6,553 nucleotides of DNA from Endomicrobium sp. (GCA_031260765.1 JAISKX010000214.1:1-6553), one strand, 5' to 3'. Counted from the stretch's first letter, positions 1-6,346 are shown. The notes: generated by a model from the sequence alone, not told the origin. Program-made: numbers and translations.

Positions 1-552
1 TATTTCATTAGACAGCAAAAAGTCTATTTCTTCCGCTTTTACAAGACGGCTTTCTTTTTTGTTTTTTGATAAGAATAAACGAATTATGATATTTGCAATT
101 TTAGAAAGATTTTTTACTATCGGTTTTAATATGGATGAAAACAAAACGATAAAAGGCAAAATTTTCGGCGCGGCTTTCTCGGCATTATATCTTGCGAAAC
201 TTTTAGGAAATATATTTCCAAACACAAGAGTGATGATGATTACCGCCGCAGGCAGTATAAAAGACGCTTTTACATCATTTCTTTCAAAATTCAAGTCCGA
301 TATTATTGAAGACGAAAGGACGCTTATTCCCACCACAGCTAAATTTAAACCTATAACCATAGCTGTAATGGCTTCGTCGGAAGAGTTTTGCAGGAATAAT
401 ATATATTTGGAAAGTTTCGGTTTTTGAGCTTTTAATTGTTTTAGATAACTTTCGCTTATGCTGACTATAGTCGTCTCCGACATGCAAAAGAGAGCAAGTA
501 TTAGAAAGAGAAAAGCTAAACCTATGATTTTAATAAGCATTATCTCAGTCAT
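1..552 (-). CDS. DUF21/CNNM-type membrane protein, second paralogue (C-terminus beyond window)
   Basis: The 184 readable residues form the N-terminal membrane domain of a CNNM/CorC-like (DUF21) protein. This family is associated with Mg2+/Co2+ transport in the cytoplasmic membrane. Hydrophobic segments lie at about residues 5-23, 62-85, 97-112 and 129-160. The motif SETTIVSIS (25-33) matches SAEIAVTALS of the next gene, and GNIFPKSFA (112-120) matches its GEITPKIYA. The tail KAEEIDFLLSNEI is the usual lead into a CBS pair, which would lie beyond base 1. I chose the ATG at 552-550 because it overlaps the upstream stop as ATGA and has GAGG seven bases before it. An in-frame ATG at 540 has only a weak ribosome site. 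The conserved Glu of GEIxPK is Asn113 here, so this copy may be functionally different. Family assignment is firm; the transported ion is not known. Confidence 0.88.
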   Translation of the reverse strand, partial: MTEIMLIKIIGLAFLFLILALFCMSETTIVSISESYLKQLKAQKPKLSKYILFLQNSSDEAITAMVIGLNLAVVGISVLSSSIISDLNFERNDVKASFILPAAVIIITLVFGNIFPKSFARYNAEKAAPKILPFIVLFSSILKPIVKNLSKIANIIIRLFLSKNKKESRLVKAEEIDFLLSNEI

Positions 553-1550
553 TCTTTAACCTCGTATTCGTCAATGATTTCGCCGACCACTTCTTCTAAA
601 ATATCTTCCAAAGCCGCAATGCCGGTTATTTTGCCTTTTTTGTCTTTGATAAAAGCTATATGAGTTTTGCCGCTTTTAAATTCTTTTAATAAGGCGTTTA
701 TTTTGAAATCTTCTCCAATCAGATATGGTTTTTTAATTAGTTTTTTTACAAAATTTGTTTTGCCTTCGCGCCAAGCAAGCAAAATATCTTTTATATGAAT
801 ATAGCCGACTATATTGGATTTATCGCCTTTATATATAGGAGTGCGGCTTCTTGAAGTTTCCACTACGGCATTCAAAAAATCTTCATTGTTAAGAGCAATA
901 TCAACTGAATCTATGCCGTCTATAGGCTGCATTATTTTTTGGACTGACAAATCGCTGAAATTCAAAGTTCTTTTCAACATATTGCTTGTTTCTTTATCCA
1001 AAGCTCCGCTTATATCGCCTTCATTGATTATCTTTTCGGCTTCTTCATCGCTTAATTCATAAGACGGCGGAATTGAGGTTTTAGGGGATAACAATTCGGC
1101 AAGTTTTATTATCGGATATATAAAAGGTCTTAGGATTTTTTCTATTTTGGCAAGGCGGGGGATGGAAAATACTGTGATTTGTTCCGAATGCGAGCGGGCA
1201 TAAATTTTCGGAGTGATTTCGCCCGCTATTAAAACCACAAAAGAAGTGATAATCCAAGCGGCAAGCTCTACTATATGCCTATTGAGCATATCAAAAGCTT
1301 CAATCATTACAAAAGTGGACAGAAAGCTTATGAGCATGTCCGAGAAAACATTTATAGTGAGGATTAAAGTCAAAAGATAATAAGGGGATTTTAGCCATAC
1401 AAAAAGGGTGTGCGACAATTTTGGATTTTGCGCTATGAGTTTTTTTATTTTGAAAGGCGACAAAGCGGTGACCGCTATTTCAGCTGATGAAATCCACGCG
1501 GAAACCGATAGACAAAGCAATAGAAATATAAAACCTAATAAAATAAACAC
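549..1550 (-). CDS. DUF21/CNNM protein with CBS pair (CorC/TlyC-like), no C-terminal CorC_HlyC domain
   Basis: A 333-residue membrane protein of the CNNM/CorC family (often annotated hemolysin-like), associated with Mg2+/Co2+ homeostasis. The DUF21 membrane domain spans about residues 1-150, with SAEIAVTALS at 22-31 and GEITPKIYA at 110-118. A linker (SDEEAEKIINEGDISGALDKE) leads to two CBS motifs at about 205-262 and 273-325, where adenine nucleotides bind in relatives. The protein ends at DILEEVVGEIIDEYEVKE, directly after CBS2, so the roughly 80-residue CorC_HlyC domain common in bacterial members is absent. The start is GTG at 1550 with only a distant AGGA as ribosome site. It overlaps the last codons of ybeY by 16 bases, which suggests translational coupling. 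Its stop overlaps the start of a second DUF21 gene. Substrate is inferred from the family only. Confidence 0.9.
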   Translation of the reverse strand: MFILLGFIFLLLCLSVSAWISSAEIAVTALSPFKIKKLIAQNPKLSHTLFVWLKSPYYLLTLILTINVFSDMLISFLSTFVMIEAFDMLNRHIVELAAWIITSFVVLIAGEITPKIYARSHSEQITVFSIPRLAKIEKILRPFIYPIIKLAELLSPKTSIPPSYELSDEEAEKIINEGDISGALDKETSNMLKRTLNFSDLSVQKIMQPIDGIDSVDIALNNEDFLNAVVETSRSRTPIYKGDKSNIVGYIHIKDILLAWREGKTNFVKKLIKKPYLIGEDFKINALLKEFKSGKTHIAFIKDKKGKITGIAALEDILEEVVGEIIDEYEVKE

Positions 1551-1960
1551 TTAAAAATTTTATCCTGTTTTTCAAACATTATTTTTTTCTTTTGCGGAAC
1601 ATAATCGCTATATCCGCAAAGATGTAAAACGCCGTGTATCGCTAAATAAGAAAGTTCTTGTATCCATAAATGTCCGTATTTTTTAGCCTGTTTTTGCGAA
1701 CGGGCTTGCGCTATATAAATATCTCCCGTCAAAGATTGAGGTATTATTAAAAAAGATATGACATCTGTAATACGGCGGACTCTGCGGTATTTGGCATTGA
1801 GCTTTCTGATTTGCTCATCGCTTATCATAATAAAATTTATGCCGCATTGAGTAATTTTTTCAGATTTTAAAGTCAGCCTCGCCGCTCTTTTTAGGAGGGG
1901 GATATGCTCTTCTTGAAAACCTGAAAAATTAAGAGTTATTGTTTTTGTCTTTTTCATCAT
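1535..1960 (-). CDS. ybeY: Endoribonuclease YbeY (rRNA maturation factor) with an Asp third metal ligand
   Basis: YbeY is a single-domain cytoplasmic metal-dependent RNase used in 16S rRNA 3' processing and ribosome quality control. Using the ATG at 1960, the protein has 141 residues. Visible family signatures are NAKYR (55-59, including the conserved Arg), TDVISF (65-70, normally TDVLSFP), GDIYIA (79-84) and the metal site HGVLHLCGYSD (109-119). The first two His ligands (109, 113) are present. The third, normally the His of GYDH, is Asp119. From memory, some Bacteroidota YbeY proteins also carry Asp there, so this may be a natural variant rather than damage. Several in-frame ATGs exist (1981, 1966, 1960, 1957). 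The short ones match the usual N-terminus better and reduce the overlap with pgpH to about 30 bases; none has a strong ribosome site. The gene lies between pgpH and a CNNM gene, a common neighbourhood for ybeY. Confidence 0.92.
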   Translation of the reverse strand: MMKKTKTITLNFSGFQEEHIPLLKRAARLTLKSEKITQCGINFIMISDEQIRKLNAKYRRVRRITDVISFLIIPQSLTGDIYIAQARSQKQAKKYGHLWIQELSYLAIHGVLHLCGYSDYVPQKKKIMFEKQDKIFKCLFY

Positions 1961-3401
1961 CGGCATAAGGTATTCTCGCATGATACATACCCAAAAGAGT
2001 GTTTATGATGCTTTCTTTAACATCGTGCAGCTCTCTCATAGTGATAGGGCATTTTTCAAATTGCCCTTCATTGAAGTTGTGTTTGAATATATTTTCAACA
2101 GTATCTTTTATTTTTACATTGGATATATCGTCTATAGGTCTACACGCCGCTTCTGCCGAATCGGCGAGCATAATGATAGCGGAGATTTTTGAGCGCGGGG
2201 CAGGTCCTCCATAGCTAAAAGCTTCTTTATCTATATCCGGATTTTTTTCAGAGGCTTTGCGATAGAATAAAGACATAAGAGTTGTCCCGTGATGTTGTTT
2301 TATAGCGTCTATTATGGAATCGTCTAAATTGTATTGTTTTGCCAAAGCCGCTCCGTCTTTTACATGCGAAGATAAAATCAGAGCCGACATTGCGGGAGTG
2401 AGAGGGTCGTGTGGATTTTGTCCCGCCGATTGATTTTCTATAAAGTATTTTGGATTTTTAATTTTTCCTATATCGTGATAATATGCGCATACTCTTGCAA
2501 GAATAGAATCTTCTTTGATTGCTATGGCGGCGTTTTCGGCTATTGATGCAGTCATTAATGAATGGTGATAAGTTCCCGGCGCTTCAAGCATAAGGTCTTT
2601 TAAAAGAGGATTGTTGAAATCTGACAACTCTATGAGTTTTATGCTTGTAGTCCGCGAAAAGATTTTTTCAAAAATAGGCATTATCACAAGCAAAATGACT
2701 ATTGTAAAAACTCCGTTTAAAAGGGAATAATAAAAATAGAATTTATAATCGTTAAAATGATAGGCATTTAGAAGATAAAATACAGTGATGACTAATATAT
2801 TTGCCGCCGCCGACCTTAACCCTATGATCACAAAATCAGAACGGCTTCTTATATTTTTGGCAGGATGCAAAACTATAATACTGCTGCAAAATAGGACAAA
2901 AAAGACTATAAAATTCATATTGCTTAAAATACCCGCAAGAAGGCTTAATATTACGGCATATATGAGGGCTGTTCTTGGATTTATAAGCATAACTCCCATC
3001 ACAACAAAAGCGCTTATAGGAAAAGCAAATATTGAAATATATTCCTGCGCAATTTGCATAGCGAGTATGCCTATTATGAGTATGAAACATACCAAAACTA
3101 TAGCGTCATTATCATTTGATATGGATTTTTCTTTGCGGATTTCATGTATAAAAACGAAAAGGAGGGCTATTGTCAACATTAGGACGGCTATCATAGTGTC
3201 ATATCTGAGACCGAGTTCAAGCAAAATCATAAAATAGACTATGACGGCTGCAATGCTTGTTGTGATAATTACGGGGATTTTGATTTCTTTTGTTAGGAAT
3301 TGTTTGGTATTGCGCATAACGGGACCGTGAGATTTTTCACTGTCTAAATCCCGAGCCGCCCTAATTAAAATTTGTCTAATCCATTGTTTGAATGGTCTCA
3401 T
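1929..3401 (-). CDS. pgpH: 7TM-HD phosphohydrolase, PgpH/YqfF family (probable c-di-AMP phosphodiesterase), lacking the N-terminal extracytoplasmic domain
   Basis: A 490-residue membrane protein with about seven or eight hydrophobic segments between residues 43 and 245, then a cytoplasmic HD domain at about 255-475. The HD signature is complete: H279/H280 in PGTYHHS, H309-D310 in YYHDIGK, H346 in HVKDG, H370-H371 in QHHGTTL, and D414 in MLADSAEAA. QNPHDPLTP (328-336) and YGGPAPRSK (397-405) are also typical of PgpH, which hydrolyses c-di-AMP to pApA. Relatives such as Listeria PgpH are about 700 residues or longer and begin with a TM helix plus a large extracytoplasmic 7TMR-HDED domain. Here only about 42 residues precede the first membrane segment, so that sensor domain is missing. 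The ATG overlaps the aspS stop as ATGA, with AGG seven bases upstream. The 3' end overlaps ybeY. Activity on c-di-AMP is inferred from the family. Confidence 0.9.
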   Translation of the reverse strand: MRPFKQWIRQILIRAARDLDSEKSHGPVMRNTKQFLTKEIKIPVIITTSIAAVIVYFMILLELGLRYDTMIAVLMLTIALLFVFIHEIRKEKSISNDNDAIVLVCFILIIGILAMQIAQEYISIFAFPISAFVVMGVMLINPRTALIYAVILSLLAGILSNMNFIVFFVLFCSSIIVLHPAKNIRSRSDFVIIGLRSAAANILVITVFYLLNAYHFNDYKFYFYYSLLNGVFTIVILLVIMPIFEKIFSRTTSIKLIELSDFNNPLLKDLMLEAPGTYHHSLMTASIAENAAIAIKEDSILARVCAYYHDIGKIKNPKYFIENQSAGQNPHDPLTPAMSALILSSHVKDGAALAKQYNLDDSIIDAIKQHHGTTLMSLFYRKASEKNPDIDKEAFSYGGPAPRSKISAIIMLADSAEAACRPIDDISNVKIKDTVENIFKHNFNEGQFEKCPITMRELHDVKESIINTLLGMYHARIPYADDEKDKNNNS

Positions 3402-5164
3402 TTATTTGCCTGTTTTAATGTTATTCTCAATCCCAATTCTTTCAATTGCCTTTCGCTCACAGTTGCTGGAGCGTTTGAAAGCGGGTCTGTAGCTTTTTGA
3501 GTTTTGGGAAATGCTATCACTTCTCTTATAGACTCTTCGCCTATCAAAAGAGCGCAAATCCTGTCAAACCCTAAAGCTATTCCGCCGTGAGGAGGCGCGC
3601 CGAATGATAGAGCGTCAAGCAAAAAGCCGAACTTTTCTTTTGCCGCTTCCTCGCTGATATTTAAAATGTCAAAAACTTTTTTCTGAACTTCGCTATTGTG
3701 TATTCTTATAGAGCCGCCGCCGAGTTCCACTCCGTTTAAAACCACATCATAGGCTTTTGCCATTGCTTTTGCGGCATTGTCTTTTGAAAGAGTTTCGCCG
3801 TCTTTTGGAGAAGTAAAGGGATGATGCAGGGCGTCCCATTTGTGTTCGTCATTATTCCATTCAAACATTGGAAAATCCACTACCCACAATAAATTGAATT
3901 TGTTTTTATCTATAAGTTCAAGCTGTTTGCCCATCTTTATACGCAAAGCGCCCAAACCCTGAGCGACGATTTTAACATCATCTGCTAAAAACACAACTAA
4001 ATCGCCTTCTTTTGCATTGAGTTTTGAAATAATTGTTTTGATTTCCGTTTCTGAAAAATATTTGACTATATTAGATTCCGCCCCGTTTGCCGTGATTTTC
4101 ATCCAAGCAAGACCTTTTGCCCCATATTCGCCGACAAAACTTGTCAATTTGTCAATGTCAGCGCGGGAAAGAGATGCGCCCTTTGGTATGCAAAGTCCTC
4201 TGACAGGATTGCCTTTAGCTATAACATTGGCGAAAACGCTGAATTTGCAATCTTTTAGCTCAGCGCTAAAATCCGCTATAAACATCTCAAATCTCGTATC
4301 GGGCTTGTCTGAGCCGTATTTAAGCATAGCCTCGCTATAATGCAATCTTGAAAAAGGGGTTTTAATCTCAATATTTAAAACTTCTTTAAAAACTTTCGCT
4401 AACATTCTCTCCGTTACATCCATAATATCGTTTTCTTCTATAAATGACATTTCCATATCCACTTGAGTAAATTCAGGTTGTCTGTCGGCTCTCAAATCCT
4501 CATCTCTAAAACATCTTGCAAGCTGATAATATTTATCAAAACCAGCTATCATCAAAATCTGTTTAAAAATCTGCGGGGATTGAGGCAAAGCATAAAAACT
4601 CCCATTATGTATTCTGGAAGGGACAAGGAAATCCCTTGCTCCCTCAGGCGTGGACTTGCCCAAAAAAGGAGTTTCAATCTCCAAAAACCCTTCTTTATTG
4701 ACAAATTCTCTTATAGTTTGAGAAATTTTGTGGCGGATGATGAAATTCTTTTGAAAATTCGGTCGGCGCATATCAAGATAGCGGTATTTGAGCCTCAATT
4801 CTTCAGAGGTTTCAACATAATCAGATATTTCAAAAGGAAGAGTTGGGGAAGTATTGAGGATTTCAAGCTCTGCAATCAATAATTCAACTTGTCCTGTGGG
4901 CATATTTGGATTGATAGTGCCTTCAGGTCTTTGTCTGATTTTGCCTTTTACAGATAAAACAAATTCGCTGCGCAATCTTTCAGCAATTGCAAAAATGCTT
5001 GTATTTTCAGGCTGAAATACGATTTGCAAGATTCCGCTTCTATCCCTTAAATCAATAAAAATCACCCCTCCATGGTCCCTGCGCGAATGCACCCATCCGC
5101 ATACAGATATTTCCTGTCCAATGTGGCTTTCCCTTAAATCTGCGCAATAAAAATTCCTTTTCAT
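3398..5164 (-). CDS. aspS: Aspartate-tRNA ligase, bacterial type, probably non-discriminating (Asp/Asn)
   Basis: A 588-residue class II aminoacyl-tRNA synthetase that charges tRNA with aspartate in the cytoplasm. The OB-fold anticodon-binding domain covers about residues 1-105. The catalytic core follows, with motif 1 around 139-175 (including TPEGARDFLVP), motif 2 at 214-238 (LARCFRDEDLRADRQPEFTQ) and motif 3 with GFDR at 532-535. The bacterial GAD insertion lies in about the 290-410 region. The length is normal. His31 in RRDHGG and Gly82 in RPEGT are the residues found in non-discriminating AspRS. Escherichia coli, a discriminating enzyme, has Leu and Lys at these places. The enzyme may therefore also make Asp-tRNA(Asn) for GatCAB amidation. 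The frame stays open to 5314, but the ATG at 5164 has AGAGG five bases upstream, begins with the family N-terminus, and follows a promoter lying inside that extension. First gene of the operon. Confidence 0.97.
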   Translation of the reverse strand: MKRNFYCADLRESHIGQEISVCGWVHSRRDHGGVIFIDLRDRSGILQIVFQPENTSIFAIAERLRSEFVLSVKGKIRQRPEGTINPNMPTGQVELLIAELEILNTSPTLPFEISDYVETSEELRLKYRYLDMRRPNFQKNFIIRHKISQTIREFVNKEGFLEIETPFLGKSTPEGARDFLVPSRIHNGSFYALPQSPQIFKQILMIAGFDKYYQLARCFRDEDLRADRQPEFTQVDMEMSFIEENDIMDVTERMLAKVFKEVLNIEIKTPFSRLHYSEAMLKYGSDKPDTRFEMFIADFSAELKDCKFSVFANVIAKGNPVRGLCIPKGASLSRADIDKLTSFVGEYGAKGLAWMKITANGAESNIVKYFSETEIKTIISKLNAKEGDLVVFLADDVKIVAQGLGALRIKMGKQLELIDKNKFNLLWVVDFPMFEWNNDEHKWDALHHPFTSPKDGETLSKDNAAKAMAKAYDVVLNGVELGGGSIRIHNSEVQKKVFDILNISEEAAKEKFGFLLDALSFGAPPHGGIALGFDRICALLIGEESIREVIAFPKTQKATDPLSNAPATVSERQLKELGLRITLKQANK

Positions 5165-5192
5165 ATTGACCTCTTTATAATATTTTCCCTTA

Positions 5193-5227
5193 CCCACGCA
5201 TATTAGCATTTTTAAGACCACTTTCAA
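5193..5227 (-). promoter_or_regulatory. Sigma70-type promoter of the aspS operon
   Basis: On the minus strand, TTGAAA (5227-5222) is followed after 16 bases by TAATAT (5205-5200). TGC precedes the -10, giving an extended -10 element. The predicted transcription start near 5193 leaves a leader of about 29 bases before the aspS ATG, with the AGAGG ribosome site inside it. This explains how the five-gene operon is expressed and excludes a start farther upstream. Confidence 0.72.
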
Positions 5228-5246
5228 AAGATAGGTGCGGCGGAGC

Positions 5247-5294
5247 CGATGGGGTGGCGGCGTTTTGTGCAGTTTTATAGAAATATTCCCATCG
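5247..5294. repeat. Short inverted repeat between the divergent promoters
   Basis: CGATGGG at 5247-5253 and CCCATCG at 5288-5294 are perfect 7-base inverted arms separated by 34 bases. They sit in a locally GC-rich stretch (about 5233-5262) between the leftward aspS promoter and the rightward accessory promoter. The arms could be a weak hairpin, a protein site, or chance. Confidence 0.25.
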
Positions 5295-5307
5295 AAGCAG
5301 TGAGAGG

Positions 5308-5343
5308 TCGTCACGCCATAGCTTTAGCAGTTCGTCACGCCAT
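5308..5343. repeat. Two 12-bp direct repeats (TCGTCACGCCAT)
   Basis: TCGTCACGCCAT occurs at 5308-5319 and identically at 5332-5343, a 24-base period. The second copy ends eight bases before the -35 element of the rightward promoter, a position suited to an operator. The core GTCACGCC recurs in the same orientation at 6382-6389, beyond the acetyltransferase gene. The repeats may instead be fragments of a dispersed genomic element bordering the accessory patch. Confidence 0.6.
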
Positions 5344-5351
5344 TATTTTAA

Positions 5352-5388
5352 TTGTATTTTCAATGACATTTTTGATATAATCCGCGCA
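5352..5388 (+). promoter_or_regulatory. Sigma70-type promoter of the accessory (GNAT) locus
   Basis: TTGTAT (5352-5357) is followed after 18 bases by a consensus TATAAT (5376-5381), with TGA just before it as an extended -10. Transcription would begin near 5388, about 30 bases before the first small ORF. It diverges from the aspS promoter and probably drives all the small genes and the acetyltransferase. Confidence 0.65.
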
Positions 5389-5418
5389 TTCCACCCAGCA
5401 AACAAGGACAAAACAAAA

Positions 5419-5466
5419 ATGAAACAAAAACAAGAAGAGCGGTTAAACTCTCTAAATGAGTATTAG
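5419..5466 (+). CDS. 15-codon mini-ORF, possible leader peptide
   Basis: This short frame encodes MKQKQEERLNSLNEY and ends in TAG. AAGGA lies about ten bases before the ATG. The stop is followed after nine bases by the ATG of the next small gene, and that gene's AGGAGG begins inside the TAG. Ribosomes finishing here could therefore feed the next start. The peptide is very hydrophilic and matches no family I know. It may be a leader peptide, a remnant of a gene end, or chance. Confidence 0.3.
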   Translation: MKQKQEERLNSLNEY

Positions 5467-5475
5467 GAGGTAAAC

Positions 5476-5613
5476 ATGGCAAGGTCATCTCTTCATCAGC
5501 AAGTTGTTATAAAGACTGAAAAAGATTTAATGAGATTAAAAGAGATTTTATCCAAAAAAAGTCCAATGAATGATAATGTAGATACTAAATCCCGCGGTGG
5601 AAGATATAAATGA
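5476..5613 (+). CDS. Small protein of 45 residues, antitoxin-like candidate upstream of GNAT gene
   Basis: The frame has an ideal ribosome site, AGGAGG with five bases before the ATG, so translation is likely. The N-terminus MARSSLHQQVVIKTEKDL resembles that of the next, interrupted gene (MATSSI, stop, SEFIIKDAKAA). Eight of the first 25 positions are identical and several are conservative. That next gene lies directly before an acetyltransferase. This gene is probably a shortened or second copy of the same small partner family. The C-terminal part (KSPMNDNVDTKSRGGRYK) is charged and unlike the other copy. No membrane segment or signal peptide is visible. I do not recognise a named family; an antitoxin role is inferred only from size and position. 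Confidence 0.6.
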   Translation: MARSSLHQQVVIKTEKDLMRLKEILSKKSPMNDNVDTKSRGGRYK

Positions 5614-5637
5614 GTTTGATACAAGGAGGAAAACAAT

Positions 5638-5826
5638 ATGGCTACAAGTTCAATATAGAGTGAATTTATTATTAAAGATGCAAAAGCGGCAAAAAATTTG
5701 ATAGCGGCGATGGAGTATGCGGATAGGCATCCTATCCGTATTAAACCTTATACTACCGACGAATTAGCAAAAAATGCAAAGGAGTTGTTAAAATGTATGA
5801 GACGCTGTCGTCAATTAAAGAAATAG
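5638..5826 (+). pseudogene. Small antitoxin-like gene interrupted by an amber codon at position 7
   Basis: AAGGAGG with eight bases before the ATG marks a clear start, but codon 7 is TAG (5656-5658). Reading resumes as SEFIIKDAKAAKNLIAAMEY and continues open to TAG at 5824. The C-terminal half contains DELAKNAKELLK, and the last 34 bases overlap the acetyltransferase gene in another frame. CAG or CAA to TAG is a single change, and the rest of the frame looks intact, so the lesion seems recent. TAG also ends ybeY and the 15-codon ORF, so it is an ordinary stop here. A shorter product from ATG at 5710 or low-level readthrough is possible. Size, the paralogue at 5476 and position before a GNAT gene suggest the antitoxin-like partner of that gene. 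Confidence 0.6.
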
Positions 5827-6335
5827 TAGAGATTGGTAATGTTGAAGATATCAAACAATTGAAAGAAAATATAGCCAATTTTAAGTGCCATAAAGATTTG
5901 GATGTTGAGAGTTTTTTGATAAATAAATCTTTTGATTATGATGCTTGTCATAGGACTCGCACTTTTCTTTGTTATGATGGCAAAGGTTTTTTATCCGCTT
6001 ACTTTTCTTTAACGATTAAAGTTTTACAATTGCAAGACTATATTCCAAAAAATCTTCGTAAAAAATTGACTTTTGGATTGACAAGCCAAACAAATGTTCC
6101 CGCGTTCTTAATTGCCCAAATGGGTAAAGATGATAATTGTCAAATAAAAAATATTAGCGCCATATTGCTTAATGAAGCTCAGAAAATGATACTTTTTGCT
6201 CGTCATACGGTTGCAGGTAGAATAGTTTATTTAGAATGCAAGAATAATTACAAATTGAGAAAGTTATATGAGGCGTCTGGTTTTATGGACTTACAGATGA
6301 ATGGAGATTTAGCGCAGATGGTCAAGATAATTTGA
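5793..6335 (+). CDS. GNAT-family N-acetyltransferase, toxin-like, with small upstream partner genes
   Basis: This 180-residue soluble protein has the layout of a small GNAT acetyltransferase, which moves an acetyl group from acetyl-CoA to an unidentified acceptor. RTRTFLCYD (54-62) and GFLSAYFSLTIKVL (65-78) are the central strands that carry the family's substrate and cofactor site. VPAFLIAQMGKDDN (102-115) leads into motif A. VYLECKNNYKLRKLYEASGF (145-164) is the usual C-terminal strand, helix and GF turn. The expected acetyl-CoA loop Q/RxxGxG/A is not clear; the sequence there reads QIKNIS. GGAG lies eight bases before the ATG, and the start overlaps the preceding small gene. From memory, GNATs of this shape often follow a small gene beginning MxxSS...IKD in gut bacteria, which suggests a toxin-antitoxin-like pair. 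Function as a toxin is inferred. Confidence 0.85.
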   Translation: MYETLSSIKEIVEIGNVEDIKQLKENIANFKCHKDLDVESFLINKSFDYDACHRTRTFLCYDGKGFLSAYFSLTIKVLQLQDYIPKNLRKKLTFGLTSQTNVPAFLIAQMGKDDNCQIKNISAILLNEAQKMILFARHTVAGRIVYLECKNNYKLRKLYEASGFMDLQMNGDLAQMVKII

Positions 6336-6346
6336 GGGTAATAAAA

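Noticed and set aside
59..427. Plus-strand 122-codon open frame
   Set aside because: It lies opposite the second DUF21/CNNM gene, whose minus-strand translation has clear family motifs.
284..487. Minus-strand 67-codon open frame
   Set aside because: Same strand but a different frame from the DUF21 paralogue; it starts at TTG and has no recognisable features.
2785..3237. Plus-strand 150-codon open frame
   Set aside because: It is the complement of the membrane segments of the PgpH homologue. Its hydrophobic look reflects that codon composition, and no ribosome site supports it.
4463..4882. Plus-strand 139-codon open frame
   Set aside because: It lies wholly opposite conserved catalytic motifs 1 and 2 of aspS, with no supporting start signal.
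5165..5314. Fifty-codon N-terminal extension of the aspS frame
   Set aside because: The family N-terminus and a strong ribosome site are at 5164, and the promoter at 5193-5227 lies inside the extension, which has no AspRS similarity.
5308..5343. Insertion-sequence end or attachment site
   Set aside because: No transposase or integrase gene and no terminal inverted repeat is visible, so only a direct repeat can be claimed.
5638..5658. Stop-codon recoding (TAG as a sense codon)
   Set aside because: TAG is used as the normal stop of ybeY and ends other frames here, so the single internal TAG is better explained as a point mutation.
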